Translations under genes and position numbers: made by a program
Notes under the pieces: generated by a model
What the model was told of the DNA's origin: nothing
The model's database searches: none
Seen by the model: only the letters and a program-made list of their open reading frames with translations
Part shown: piece by piece, positions 23,633 to 35,778 of the stretch
Layout of the letters: the number at the start of each line of letters is the position of its first letter
How positions within the stretch are numbered: the stretch's first letter is position 1
Assembly (NCBI GenBank): GCA_024336345.1
Contig: JANFOG010000005.1
Span: 1,364,001 to 1,428,000, forward strand
Origin: Mariannaea sp. PMI_226
Taxonomy: Eukaryota; Ascomycota; Sordariomycetes; Hypocreales; Nectriaceae
Length of the DNA: 64,000 nucleotides
Direction: 5' to 3'

Positions 23633-25835
23633 TTAGCTTGAGGCGCCAATGACAGGGTGTGGAACCGGTGTCACCTTTCTACCACTGGATGGCTCGCTCG
23701 ACTCTCGAACTGCCTTGCCATCCTTTTCCTTGCGCTTCTTGGTACGCTTCTCCTTGCTCACGCTGGGGGATGCAGCATGAGCGGGGTCCGTCTTGGACTG
23801 AGAAGAGTGAGGGATGCTGGGAAGTGGAATAGGTGTCTGCTTCGACTGAGAAGGGAGAGTAGGAAGCTCAGCCTTGGTCGACTTAGACTTTTTCGTCTTC
23901 TGAGAAGGAATTGGAGTGGACGCTGTTGCACGCTGAGAAAAGGTTGGTGGAGGCACAGGAGTTTGCTTCTGTGCCGACGTTGGTGGTGCCTCAGAACCAA
24001 GATCAGGGCTACCAGATCGGTTGGTTTTCTGCTTCTTTGACTTGCTCGCAGCAGAATCACTCTCTTTTATTAATTGCTCTGCAGCGGCGGCAGCATCTTC
24101 ATCTGAGGCAGTGTGCTTACGCTTACCCTTGCGAGACACATCAGGAGTAGATACGGGTAGCGTAGCAGAGCTTGGCGGCTCGACAGCGCTTTCACGTCGC
24201 TTCTTCTGTTTCTTGGTCTTCTCGGTGGCGGGGGTTTGGATAGAAGCTTGTTTATCCTTGTGCTTCTTCTCCTTCTTGTTTGGAGTCTTGGAGCCAACGG
24301 CTAGGGTGGGAACCTCGGTCATCTCGATATCTTCCTCTGACTTCGTCTGCCCAACCCCGATGGGCTGGTAGCGGCCGATCAGGTTCTCGGGTTGGGAGCG
24401 AGGAGCTCGCTTTGGAGCAGGCCCGATCTCGGCGGTAGGAAGGTTGGCAAGCTGGGTGATTTTCTTGACTTGCATCACTTGGTTGATTTCTTGGGTTGCT
24501 GCAAAGGATGATTAGAGGCTACTGCGCGACCGTTTTCAATGCATGATAAAACTTACCAGATCGGTAGTCTGGGCCACTAGCGGATGGGATGAGAATTTGA
24601 ATGTTGCTCTTAGGGGCGGTGCTTCCAAATGAGAGTCCATAATCCTCACCATTGTGAGAGAAGATGGTGTTCCCCTGTTGCGAGCTGTCCATAGGAATTT
24701 CCAAGTTCTGGACTACAGAGATTGGAACATCGGCGGGAACAGTAAAGTACCAGAACTGCTTTCCATCCAGGTTGGCCTGGTTACAAATTTCGGCAACGTC
24801 TTTGCCGTTGGCGCCATCGTCTCCTTTACGGAGTACAAAGTCGGGAGCAATATGTGTAGGAACTGCCACCTGTCGTCTGTCTTGTCGCTGTTCGATAAGC
24901 ACAGATTCGTCGGCCATTTCTTCGTCCGAGTCCGAGTCCTCACTTGAGGAGCTCTCTGATGTAGCTTGGGTCGGCTTGGTTGTTGGCTTGGTGGCTGACT
25001 TAGTAGCAGGCCTAGCGGTATCTTCTTCGCTTTCGCTTTTGCCCTCACTGTCACTCTCACTTTCCTCACTCGAATCGCTTGATGTTGTTTTTGTGCTTGC
25101 AGTAGCAGTTTTGCCGTTCACGCCAGGTTTGTTGACATTAGCCTTGGTCTTGACCTTAGGCTGGGCCTCGCTCTCAGATTCACTCTCTGAATCGCTGGAA
25201 TCCTCGCTACTGGATTCGTCCGATTTGTTGACTGGAGGCTCAGCTGGGACAGCGGGCTTTGCGGGTTTCGCCTCACTTTCGCTTTCAGAATCGCTTTCGG
25301 AATCAGATGAGCTACTAGAACTACTCTCAGATGCCTCGGTTTGAGAAACGCCGTTCGTCTTCACCTTAGCTCCGCTATCCTCAGAGTCGGATTCGGATTC
25401 TGATTCTGATTCACTGCTTGAACTATCGGACGATTCTGGCTCCGGCTTGGAGGCTGTTGCCTTTTTGGAGGCGCTTGCAGATTTCTTATTCGCGTTTCGG
25501 TCGTCGTCGCTATCGGCGATTTCCACGTCCTTGTTGTTGCGACGACGTGCGGGAGTCGTGGATGTTTTCACTCCACCAGCACTCAGCTTTTGGAGGAAGT
25601 TTTGGCCTTCATCATCGCTACTGTTAGAGCTATCGCTAGTTTCGTCGTCATCATCGTCATCGTTGGCCATAGTTTTGAAGATGTCGTTGGGGTTGCTCGA
25701 GTTGGATTCCTTCTTGACGATGGGCGCACGACGAGCAGATCGACTATTCAGCTGGGCCTTGGCGGTCAAGTCCTTCTGGGTATTCTTAATATGCTCACTC
25801 AAAGAGTGAACCTTGAAGGCTGAGTTTGGCGCCAT
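23633..25835 (-). CDS. rpa34: RNA polymerase I subunit Rpa34-like protein
   Basis: Exons 25835-24557 and 24498-23633 give 714 residues. The ATG at 25835 (MAPNSAFKVHSL) is chosen over an upstream ATG at 25982 because the extra residues look like leader sequence. Residues 1-320 are polar with long Ser/Asp/Glu runs like those of Nopp140-type nucleolar proteins. A folded segment at about 330-426 (KQFWYFTVPADVPISVV, EDYGLSFGS, IQILIPSASGPDYRS) matches the Rpa34.5/Paf53-partner domain. It is followed by a Lys-rich tail with repeated KKSK/KKRKEK. Rpa34 pairs with Rpa49 in Pol I, resembles TFIIF and helps elongation through rDNA in the nucleolus. The protein is long for the family, mainly through the acidic region. 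It is divergent from GRC3. Confidence 0.85.
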
Positions 25836-26331
25836 CCTGAGCGGTTTTCGGGGAGGTGGTGAGTGCCGAAAAGAGCGCAATTGGCGAGGATGAAAAGAGG
25901 CAGAGAGAGGAAACGTCTGAAGCTTGCGATGAAATTTTGAAGCCGTTTGCAAAGTGCCAGTCGCGCTAGTGGGGGACTCCACTAGCTACATAAACGCGCC
26001 TTGATCAACTTTTTTTTTTCCTTGCCAAGGGAAAATTTGGTGGTTGGCGGCTTATCGATAAGCCACTGTAATGCTAACAGCGCCTATCTTGACTACCTAC
26101 CTATCTATCCACCTCAGGTATTGTACTAGATGTAAAGTATCCTCTGTCTCTGTGTCTGGAGGACTGTATATCTATACGATTGCGTTTGCGTTGGGATGGC
26201 AGCATAATACTCTTCTGGCCATTTCTTTGACGAGAGGCCGCTTAATGATGACCTATTCACTTCACTCTCTCCCCTACGACTTCTAATTTTTCAAGACGGT
26301 TCACGAGTGGAACCTCCCCGTACCCTTGGCC
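25836..26331. promoter_or_regulatory. Shared divergent promoter of RPA34-like and GRC3
   Basis: Only 496 bases separate the two start codons. The region holds a poly-T tract at about 26011-26020, TACC steps at 26091-26119 and no reading frame of interest. Because both genes serve rRNA production, shared control is plausible but not shown. Confidence 0.5.
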
Positions 26332-28814
26332 ATGTCTTCGCAGAAGAAACGGAGGCTGGACGGCCTGGAGACCCCCAAACGTAAGACCCTGAACCTCTTC
26401 AGCCTGGCTTGGTCTGCAATACTCCAATCTATTTCCAAATAACATTGTCTAACTCAAGTCCACTGTAGCTATGAGCGCCATCAGTGCCCTAGCTGCTCGT
26501 CGACGAGAAGCGGCCAGTGCTGCCGCATCCGCATCTAGCACTCCATCTGATGATGAAGACAAGTCCATAATCCGTACTCCTAACTTCTTCAGCCCCTTGC
26601 AGAAGTCTGGAGACAGTACTTCGGCAACAAAGCCCTCTAACAAAGGCACACCAAAATCTGCTCGGAATCAGCGTGGTTCTCAGCCCCAGGCAACCCGTCT
26701 GAGTGGAGTTGAATCTCCAAGGTATACTTGGCTTTCATTGTTCATCTCACATCGCTTTGAAACCAGACTCACATTGATCTTAGAGACTTACCACAGACCT
26801 TCAATGCTGAAAGTGTTTCGCCATTGCGGAATATTACTCAGTTTTCTTCTTTTCGACCTACCAAGAAGAACTCTCGGAAGAGAGATGGAGGCATTGTTGA
26901 ATTCCGTTTCGAGGAGAGTGAGGTGCGATTTTTCCATGTCACATACATGGTGCTCAAAGCTAACTGCTACAGCGATTCATGATACTTGGTAGCTATGGCA
27001 TCCGGGTTGTACGGGGCGAAGTGACTGTTGCCGGTGCCCATTTACGACCCTCAGACACGATTCACTGGATCCATGCGCCGAGCTGTCATGCAATCCCGGT
27101 ATTGCGTAGTGCGGAGAACTCTGGCATAGAGCTTCATCCGGACCCGAACTCACGAGGGCTGCGCCAACTCGGTCGGCTATCGCCACTCTTTAGGAAAATG
27201 TGGAATCAGCCAACTGACGAAGCGGAGAAGAAGAATGCCAAGGAAGCAACTTTTCAGATCGTAGGTGTCACCTTTTCGTTGAAGGTTTTACAAAAAATCA
27301 ACATTCTGCTGACAACCATATAGCTATTTTCCTCGGAAGACGCTCCTAAGAGGCTGATCATCCAAGACTTGGTATCTCCTCCTGAGTGGAATAAACAACT
27401 CGCCTCTTCAGTTTCAGCTGCTCGCAAGAAACCCAGCTTGCTAACTCTAGTGTGTGGGCCCAAGTCAGCAGGGAAATCGACATTCTCTCGATTGCTGACG
27501 AACCGACTTCTTACTGATCGAGCTTTGGCTCAAGGCTCAAAAGGAGTAGTGATTCTGGATTTGGATCCGGGTCAGCCTGAGTATGTCCCGGCCGGAATAC
27601 TCTCACTCGTCCACGTCACTGAGCCCAACTTATCCGCCCCATTCACACATCCAGGCAACCCCAATTCCCCAAACTGGGTTATTCGATGTCATTCCATTGC
27701 ATCTGTAACCCCTGCATCCGACCCAGATCTGTATCTTGAATGTGCGCAAGATCTATACAACACCTACTGCAATTCTTTCCAAGGAACTCCACTCATCGTG
27801 AACACTCCAGGATGGATTCTCGGCACGGGTTTGGACCTCATCTCATCAATGATAGAGCGGATCAACCCTGATGAAGTATTGTACATGTCAGAAGACGGAC
27901 CACTCGAGACTGTCGACACGCTCCAGTCCGTTACGAAGACAACTTTCACCGAGTTACCATCACAGCAGTCAGAATTCACTTCGCGAACAGCTGCACATTT
28001 TAGAGCAATGCAAACAATGTCCTATTTTCACCTACACGAACAATTTCGAAACTCGTCAGAACCCGCACAGCCAATGTCTCATACAAAATGGAGCGCGTCA
28101 CCCCTCAGCTCTAAACCTCCATTACTAGTCAGGTACTCTTCACCAAAACCTGGCATCCTTGGATTCTTATCATATGACTCCCAAGCACCACGGGAATTGC
28201 TCGCGGATGCAGTTAACGGAACAATACTAGCTGTTGTTGAGATCGAGGATCCCAGAGCGTTCCGCAATTTAAAACGATGTGGACAATCGGATCAATCTAC
28301 TGAGACTATTGATCTTGATACAACTACTCTAGCCCAGCCGAAGCTTTCATTGTCCAGGAGCCCAGAGGATCTCCCTTTTATTCCCAACTACAATGACATC
28401 ACCCTCGACCCAAAGTATTCGCGGACGTTGGGTTTGGTTCTCCTTCGAGGGATAGACAACCGGTCTAAAACACTTCAGCTATTGACCCCAATCCCCGAAA
28501 ATGTGATAAAAGATGTGAGATCAAAAGACCGAGATATTATTCTCATCCATGGAAAGTTCGATCCGCCAAATTGGGCATATACTGAGGACCTATACGAGCA
28601 AAATGGGCAGGATGAGGGATATGGTGGGCCGTTTGACATCATGGACGATGACACTGATGAGGAGAGTCCAAAACCTGAGTTAGAAGAGACCGACAAGACA
28701 GGCAACCTTACCGCAGCCCCCTGGGTGGAAGTGCTGAAGGGTAGTGAGAAGAGACCGATAGGGTCGAGCGTATGGAGGGTGCGAAGGGACCTAGGCCGTA
28801 ATTCAGGAGATTAG
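26332..28814 (+). CDS. grc3: Polynucleotide 5'-hydroxyl kinase Grc3
   Basis: Five exons (26332-26380, 26469-26721, 26784-26922, 26973-27260, 27324-28814) give 739 residues; every join keeps frame. The N-terminus is basic (SSQKKRRLDGLETP), a likely nuclear signal. A beta-rich segment (GIVEFRFEESE, LGSYGIRVVRGEVTVAGAHL) precedes the kinase core. The P-loop GPKSAGKST is at 288-296 (K294) and the Walker-B-like VVILDLDPGQPE at 318-329, followed by the NTPGW region. Grc3 is a Clp1-family kinase that partners the Las1 nuclease, phosphorylates the 5' end made by ITS2 cleavage, and also influences Pol I termination in yeast. In the third intron, the acceptor CTTAG|AGAC was chosen because a later CACAG acceptor gives the wrong frame. 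Confidence 0.94.
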
Positions 28815-31800
28815 CCAACATGATGATGGCGTGCTCTGCTTGCAAGATCAACAAAAAAATTCAGAATAGGCCATAATGCTGAGCATCTTCAGCTTGTTTT
28901 GTCAAGTCAATGGACTCGGGTCTCAGCTATTGCATCAGTATGGACTGAAAGTCCCACCTGGGATACTGGATCAACGACGGGCCATCGCCAACTCCACATG
29001 GCAGTACGAAAGATAAGGGAGAAAGACGAAGAAAGACGCTCGGCAGCATCTCGTAGTCTGGTCCCCACCATGAACTTGACTGCACATACCTCCAACCAAA
29101 GAAAGAACCATCGTTACAAAGTACAAGAAATAAGTGCGATTATTTGATTGGTAGGCTGGACAGTAAGACCGGGTGCTTTCTGAAAGAATTAAGGCCGGGG
29201 AATCGGGACTCCTGGCGGGTATCGTGCCGTCGGACTATGCTGTGGACCGTTAAGCAAGTCTTACCCAACTTGGTAAAGAGGGAGGAAGACTATGGGAATG
29301 AGTGGACAAGGGTGTATTCTCACTATCATATCTCACATTCTCACGGACTCTCTTGCAGGTTACCAACGAAATGGTCGGAAAGTTGGTGCAAACAAGTGCG
29401 GACAATGCCTCTCGCGAACCCTGCATGTACGATGTCGTACGAATAGGTGAGCACCCTTCGGCTTGCAGCAGTGGCATGCCAACATCAGGTCATTCTGCGA
29501 CGATCCAGACCCTTTTCGCCTGCGTCGTCTCCAGCGCCACGAGGCCGTGTTGCATGAAGTGGGAGGCCAAATGTGAGACCAACTCTGGTTTGTGCATCCT
29601 AACCTAGGGTTGCAAACGAAGTACACAAACTCGAGTTACACAGGCCTCTTGGTATTTTACTGGGATGTGCTTATTATGAAAGAGATGTATAATATGTATA
29701 TTATGTATGCATTGAATCCATTCAGAAACCTGCATCCCTCCGGTTTTGTGCCATGCCGTCCCCGCTTGTGGCCTGACCCGAAGAATGTCGGACTTTTAGG
29801 GCTTTTTGGATATTTTTTTCTCTCTCATCTTGCGTGTAGATGCAATGTTTTGGAGCACGTACGATGAGATCGATCGATCGTTCGTGTGTTGTGAATGGTA
29901 AAGCAGCGAGAGGGCGGGCCTGTAACTTTCCCCCCTAACTAAAAGGGAGGGACTTCCCTCTTGCTCTTTCGTCCTTGAGACCAACTTGACTCTTCCACCA
30001 CCTCATGCTAATCTCTCAACATCCTCTGCTGCTTCTTTGCAAACCTGGCTTGGTGTCTGGACGACTGAATTAAACCACGAGTCACCGTGTGTACACACCA
30101 ATATCTCACCATGCCGAGATTATTGGCCAAACGAGAGCCAAAACAGGCTCAACAGTCTTTGGTGTATAAGTAACTGGACTCCAGGTACACTATCTCTCGC
30201 TTGTGGCTCGTTATTGGCATGCCTGCAAAGTTCGGGTTCGCTGTGGCTTGAGGCATGGACTCATAACATACAGAGCAAATGTGCATCATATACCTTTCCT
30301 TTCATTGAGAACTCGCCGAGTACGGAAGTGTCAAGCACAGTTGTTGATTGAGAACTTGGCGGCCAAGACTACTTTACCAGGTTGCGAACTACAAGCTCTC
30401 ACGAGATTGAGAGCATTGGTGTGTTGGAGACTGATTGGATTGCCTCTGGACGACTGCTTTCCTCTTGTCCCTTTCCCCTTTCCCCTTCTCACCTTTCCCG
30501 TCGGTTTGATGCTTGCTTAGGGCCCTTCCCTCCCATCATCAGTCAGAAAACAAACCATCACCCCCCCCTCACCGCCCGAATAAACGCCCCAGGTATGACA
30601 ATGTGTAGTTTCACGACCCGCAACAGCCGCTCATCTGCATGGATTTGGTCTCCACGCGAGGCTCTGGTTGTGACAAGCCCCAACAATTCACTGGAAGGTG
30701 ATGCCGACCTATGCACTATAGCCAAAGAGGCTGTCGAGTATAGAGTACAACGGAGAGATCCGTCAATGTTCCACCACAGAGAGCAACCAGACCCTATCTA
30801 CATGACCATTGGCAACCACCACATGCAACACAAACCGCACGTGCTTATACGGCAGGTTCATGATTCCAGGGGTGGGCTACGGCTCCGGCTTTCTCCTTGT
30901 GTTGAATCTAGCACATCCCAGACATGAAGATACGGCGCATTCAGTTCTGAGGATCAGCGCTGCGAGGCCCGAAAAACAAAAATACGACCCAGTACGTTGC
31001 TGGTGGTAGAAGTGGACCTCAGTAATATATCTGTGGGCACATTGACGAGGTCTGTGATTATTACCACCGATCCTCAGCGACATTGTTGTATCATGGGGAT
31101 CGAGAAGGTGGACGTGGTACTACTATCAGCCGAGGTACCTTCATGCCTTAGGTACTGTAGGTAGCGACCTAAAGGTACCTTTTCTACCTAAGCTAAGGTG
31201 AGGTAAGTACCTAGGTTAGGTGCACTTGAGGTAGGCACAGGTGCAGCATACGTCGAGCCGAGAACCGTTTGCACTAACTCCCTCCATGGTCCTGAGGCTC
31301 CCCCACTGACAACTGGCCCTTCTACCAGAACTCATGACGATCCTGCTGCGACTTGGTTAGGGCCGTCACTTTGGCTGGTGCTTTCTCCTGGCTCCTGGGA
31401 CAGAATCGAGCGACTCGCATATCGCCTGCATGAAAGCATTTCTCCACCCGCCTTTAGATGCTGCTGCTGCTGCTGGTGGATGATGGAGCACTAGCTGTCC
31501 AGCTAAGAAACGGCCAGGGAGAAGAAGCGACAAGGGAGACAGGCGAGCTGGGCAACTTTCCATACTGCTCTCTAGACAATCCGCCAATACGCGAGAACTC
31601 TATGGAGAGACCAGAAAACCCAGCAGGCAGCTTCTTTAGCTAACACTTGAGGTTATGCCACTCACCCATTTAGACGGCCAATTCTCGACAAAGCCGCAGC
31701 ATCCACCAGCCAACCAGCAGGATGGTTTCCTACATAGTGGGTGGAGACCTGCTGTGGCGGGGCAGAATTGAGGAGGAAGCTAGAGCTCACAACAAAGATG

Positions 31801-33103
31801 CTATAGTGGATCTACAGGCAGTACGACGCATGCGACAACAAGACGGGATTGACAAAAGGAAAAGAGGACAACGCGCAGCGCAGAGAACGGGAACCATGAG
31901 ACCGTTTGGTTCTAAGTAAGTGGAGGAGGGCCGGGAGTCGGGGAGGCGGGCAACACTAACGAGTTCGTCGTCATAACGGGTATGGGCATCTTTCCAGAGA
32001 ATGATCCCGAAGTACTTACTCTCTCCCAACGGATCTAACTACGGAACAGTACAGTCCGGGAAGATTGAGCAAAGCAATGTATTCCATCAACTGGTTAGTC
32101 AGGGCAAAAAATATTTTGCACCGAAAATCATACCTCACGCAAGGCGAGTAGGGCACAATCTGAGGGTTCAAGGTACGCCCAGTCACAGGGAGAAATAGCA
32201 TTTTCACAGCTCAAGATGTGTTGCTTCGTCCCAACCAAGGGTATCCAGGCTCGACGCACGTCGGAGGTGCAGCCCTAGGGTAACATCATGACCAGAGCCG
32301 GAACCATGGGATCATTTCCCAAGGCAATGTACGGAACCAAACTAACTTGAGAAGCTACCCACAAGGACAAGGGGGAACCGACGCCATGGCATGGGATTGT
32401 CGATAAACTGAAGGAAGACGATATCAAAACAAAGAAACCAGCCCTTCTACTCGTAAACGGGAGAGACTCCCCCAAAGGCAAATTGGGCGTCATGATGACT
32501 CCACACCAGACTAACACCAGCACCACCAAAAAGAACACACTCTGACAAGTTACTAAAGCAATTCTGACAGTCTCTCTACCCACAAGTTATCGCCTTCTCC
32601 CGTCCCTCCCGTCTCCACCTTTCGGATGCAGTCTCATCATTGCCCGCCAAGAGCCGAGAGATAATTAGCAACACAAAAAAACGATGCATCTCTTTTCCGT
32701 GTGTAACGCACCCTACAACTAGACTGCAGTGCACGCCACTGTGTCATGACAAGGGTCGCCCAGTATTCTTCTCCACCCAACCCCCATCACCATCCCTCAA
32801 TTACCAGGGTTGATCAGGTTCGAGAGCTCTGTTCTCCTGTCGTTTTCTCACTGGGGCGTTCCCTGCGGTCAGCCAGCCAGCAGCTTCTCGAACAGCTCCG
32901 ATTGACCTGCTGGCCCCTCCCTCGTCCACTCTCGTCTACTTCATCTTCTCCAATTTATCGAACTCTTCGTGCCTTGACTGTCGTCTTTCATTGTCCGGTC
33001 CTCCACCTGTAGCCATCATTGATATAAAAGAGAGGCCCGTCTCTCCCGGGCCATCTCTCTTCTTTGGAACTCATCGATATTCCTTTCTTCGAAAAATTTC
33101 ACT
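28815..33103. other. Intergenic: GRC3 3' flank and long upstream region of the Zn2Cys6 gene
   Basis: No frame across 4.3 kb looks coding. A dense cluster of TACC/ACCTAGGT steps lies at 31132-31240. A frame at 31722-31919 (Arg/Gln-rich, followed by GTAAGTGG) is the best of the short ones but has no partner exon I can defend. From about 32,740 the DNA becomes CT-rich, suggesting a long leader for the regulator. Confidence 0.5.
31132..31240. repeat. Cluster of TACC/ACCTAGGT elements
   Basis: About ten direct and inverted (A/G)GGTA(C/G) and TACCTA steps in 110 bases, including the palindromes GGTACC and ACCTAGGT; the segment could fold into several hairpins. Confidence 0.7.
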
Positions 33104-35778
33104 ATGGCTGGAACAGAGGAGAACACTCAGAATCGCTCTGCTTGCACAGAATGTGCTCGGAGGAAACAAAAGGTATTCCTCTGGTTCATTGTCGATTTCC
33201 TCTCTCCCTCCTACGCCTGACATTACATTACCCTTTTCTCATATATCGGCTTCCTTGCGTGGCCCATATTCTCTTTTATGGCTACCATATCATACATAAC
33301 CACGGAGGCTAATATATTTCCTTTAGTGTAATCGTGAATGGCCTTGCAACCACTGCCAGAAGCGTAAAGTAGCCGACAAGTGCCGGTTTAACAATGCTGG
33401 ACAGCCTGCGGCGGAGAAAGCAGCCAAGGCGAAACTGAGAAAGCGCCGTCTTAAGATCGAGACCAGCAACGACTCGTTCGATTCCGACCTCGAGGAGCTT
33501 GATAGCGAAGGCATTGATGTTCTGGGATACATGCCCACCCATGTTCTTTACGGACTCACTGCCCATGATGATGTGCGTAAACTTTCTAGCCATTGTCCTT
33601 CGTCTATATAATGACCTGATGATCTAATCTTGGAACTAGGTTGCCAAATCTTCGTCCCGGGAATTTATCAAAGACCCTCGAACATTCCCTCAACTCGAAC
33701 GTGCACTTCAGATTATCCCCCCGAGACCTTATACCGGTTTGACCCCCCTCCCTTGAATCGTTGAAGTTGTTCTTTTCTCTAATACCATCTCCTCCAGACA
33801 TCCTTGTCCAGAATTTCCTCAACAACGTCAATTACCACTACTACATCATTTATCCCCCATCCTTTCTGGAGCAGTACCAGCAATGGTGGGTAGCACGCGC
33901 GGAAAATAGGCCCCTTGGTGTCCAGTGGACTTGCCTGCTTCTCATGGTCTGCGCTTGTGCCTCCCAGTACACCGACGTGGAACTTCAGAGGAAGCTTGAA
34001 CTGGACCTTGGCGACTCAATCCAAAGGCTCACTGAGCAGTACCACGAAGCGGCGCGGGAACTGAGCAGTGCGATCCCCATTGGATATAGCCACCTCGTCA
34101 ACGTTCAACAGCTGCTGCATTCATGCTACTGGTTCAAATCCGAGGCTCGCTTCGTCGAATGTTGGCACGTACTGTGCTCAGCAATCCGAGAAGCTCAAGA
34201 ACTATGTAGGGACCCGTTCTTACTTCCCCAGTTGCATACCACTGGCTATCGAAAATAGAATTGCTAATACGTCTTGTAGCGATACACCAGGAATCGAAGG
34301 CTAAGGAGCCAAAGGCTGACCCAGTCTCGGAGTTTGAGTTGGAGATCAGACGGAGAGTTTGGTCTGTTTTGGATACTTGGGATTGGTACGTTACTCCACC
34401 TTTGCTGTTTGATAGGACCATGAGCTAACGCACGCAAAGGCAAATTTCGGCACTGCTTGGAAGGCCTATGATTATTGACCGAGCGGATTGTGACGTTGGT
34501 CTACCAAGCCTTGCCCTGGAGGGGACACAACACTCTCCTTTGACCCATATGAAGTTGCAATCAGGCCTCATTCATACCCTATTTGGTCGCTTTGGCCTCA
34601 CCAAGAACGTCACCGATCCTGAGGATGTGGAAGAGTACCAAGACATCATCAAGAGATGGATCAAAGACTTCCCACCACCTTTTGATGTCCACAACCCAGA
34701 CAAATCACTAGATGTGAGCTGCCCGTGGATCGTACTCCACCGACACTACATCCGAACTATGGCATTTTCTATGCTGCTAGATCCTATCCGAGCATTCCTA
34801 GCTCGCGCGTTCACGGCCAATGCTAAAGAGTCGGAGCTCAAGATTCGCAGTAACGGTATTGACTACTGTCTGGAACTTATGGTCTCTTTGCGTGGTTTCT
34901 TCGACCACGTTTACCCACGCGACTCAAAATTCCATTTTGTCCTCTTCTGCATCTTTGACACATCGACGGTTCTTTGCTCCGCCATTCTTCACGATGAGCA
35001 TCACAACTTGCCCCGTCTCGATGACGTTTTCAAGGCCGTTGATGATGCACTCGCAATGCTGCAGCGCCTTCGGATGGTGACTAAGTCAGCCAGAACGTCT
35101 TATGGCGTCTTGTCACGCATTGTCCAGCGTCTGCCTCGGCCCAATGCGGCTTCCGCATCGGAATCAAGCCCTACTGCGAAGCGTGCTCGGGTCACTGCAA
35201 AAGCTGGGCCTTCGAGTGGAGCTGATATCACCACAACGACTGGGAGTGATGTTGACGCTGTGAGTGATGTCGACGAACCAATCCAGCCAGAGGCAAAGGG
35301 AGTTGTCTCTGAACCCCCTTCCGCTCCGGCTCCGTCGACACATTCAAACACTTCCTCCAAGGACACTGCTTCCCTCGTCGAATTGCCTTCCGCCGGTGCC
35401 CAAGTTGTTGATGGCACTGCTGCTGATGCTCCTAGTGACAAGGGTTCTTCTGAAAAGAATTCTCCCAAGGATGTTGGCCCCGAGTCCAAAGTCACACATA
35501 CGCAGCAGCCTGGTGCCACACGTCTGGAACCAGTACTGAACGAACCCCCGCCTCTTGAGGCCCATGATCCTCCTCCTTCATATGTGGAATCTCAGTCTCA
35601 TATCGATTCACTTTTATCATCGCACTGGCAAGAGAATGGGCTCTCAGAAAACGTCTTTTCCAATGTCTCTGAGGAAGACATTGGTGAGCTAGCTACTTTG
35701 TGGCATTTTGAGTCACTTGACTTTGACTTCATCGACAGAGCCTTTGATGGTGCATTCGATACTTCGCCATCAGAGTAG
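33104..35778 (+). CDS. Zn2Cys6 fungal-specific transcription factor
   Basis: Six exons (33104-33172, 33327-33572, 33640-33736, 33798-34205, 34280-34385, 34440-35778) give 754 residues. The binuclear zinc cluster has cysteines at 14, 17, 24, 30, 33 and 42 (C-x2-C-x6-C-x5-C-x2-C-x8-C), split by the first intron, followed by a basic helix (KAKLRKRRLK). Residues of about 140-470 match the middle homology region of fungal regulators (FLNNVNYHYYIIYPPSFL, LLMVCACASQYT, RRRVWSVLDTWDWQISALLGRP). The C-terminal third is Ser/Pro/Ala-rich and ends acidic (SEEDIGELATLWHFESLDFDF), a likely activation region. The CTECxRRKQKCNREWPCNHCQ-type cluster defines a broad fungal clade. No target is suggested by the neighbours, none of which forms a pathway. 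Confidence 0.93.

Noticed and set aside
24664..25344. 226-codon plus-strand frame opposite the RPA34-like gene
   Set aside because: Ser/Leu-rich complement of the acidic Ser/Asp/Glu codons; no start context, domain or splice signals of its own.
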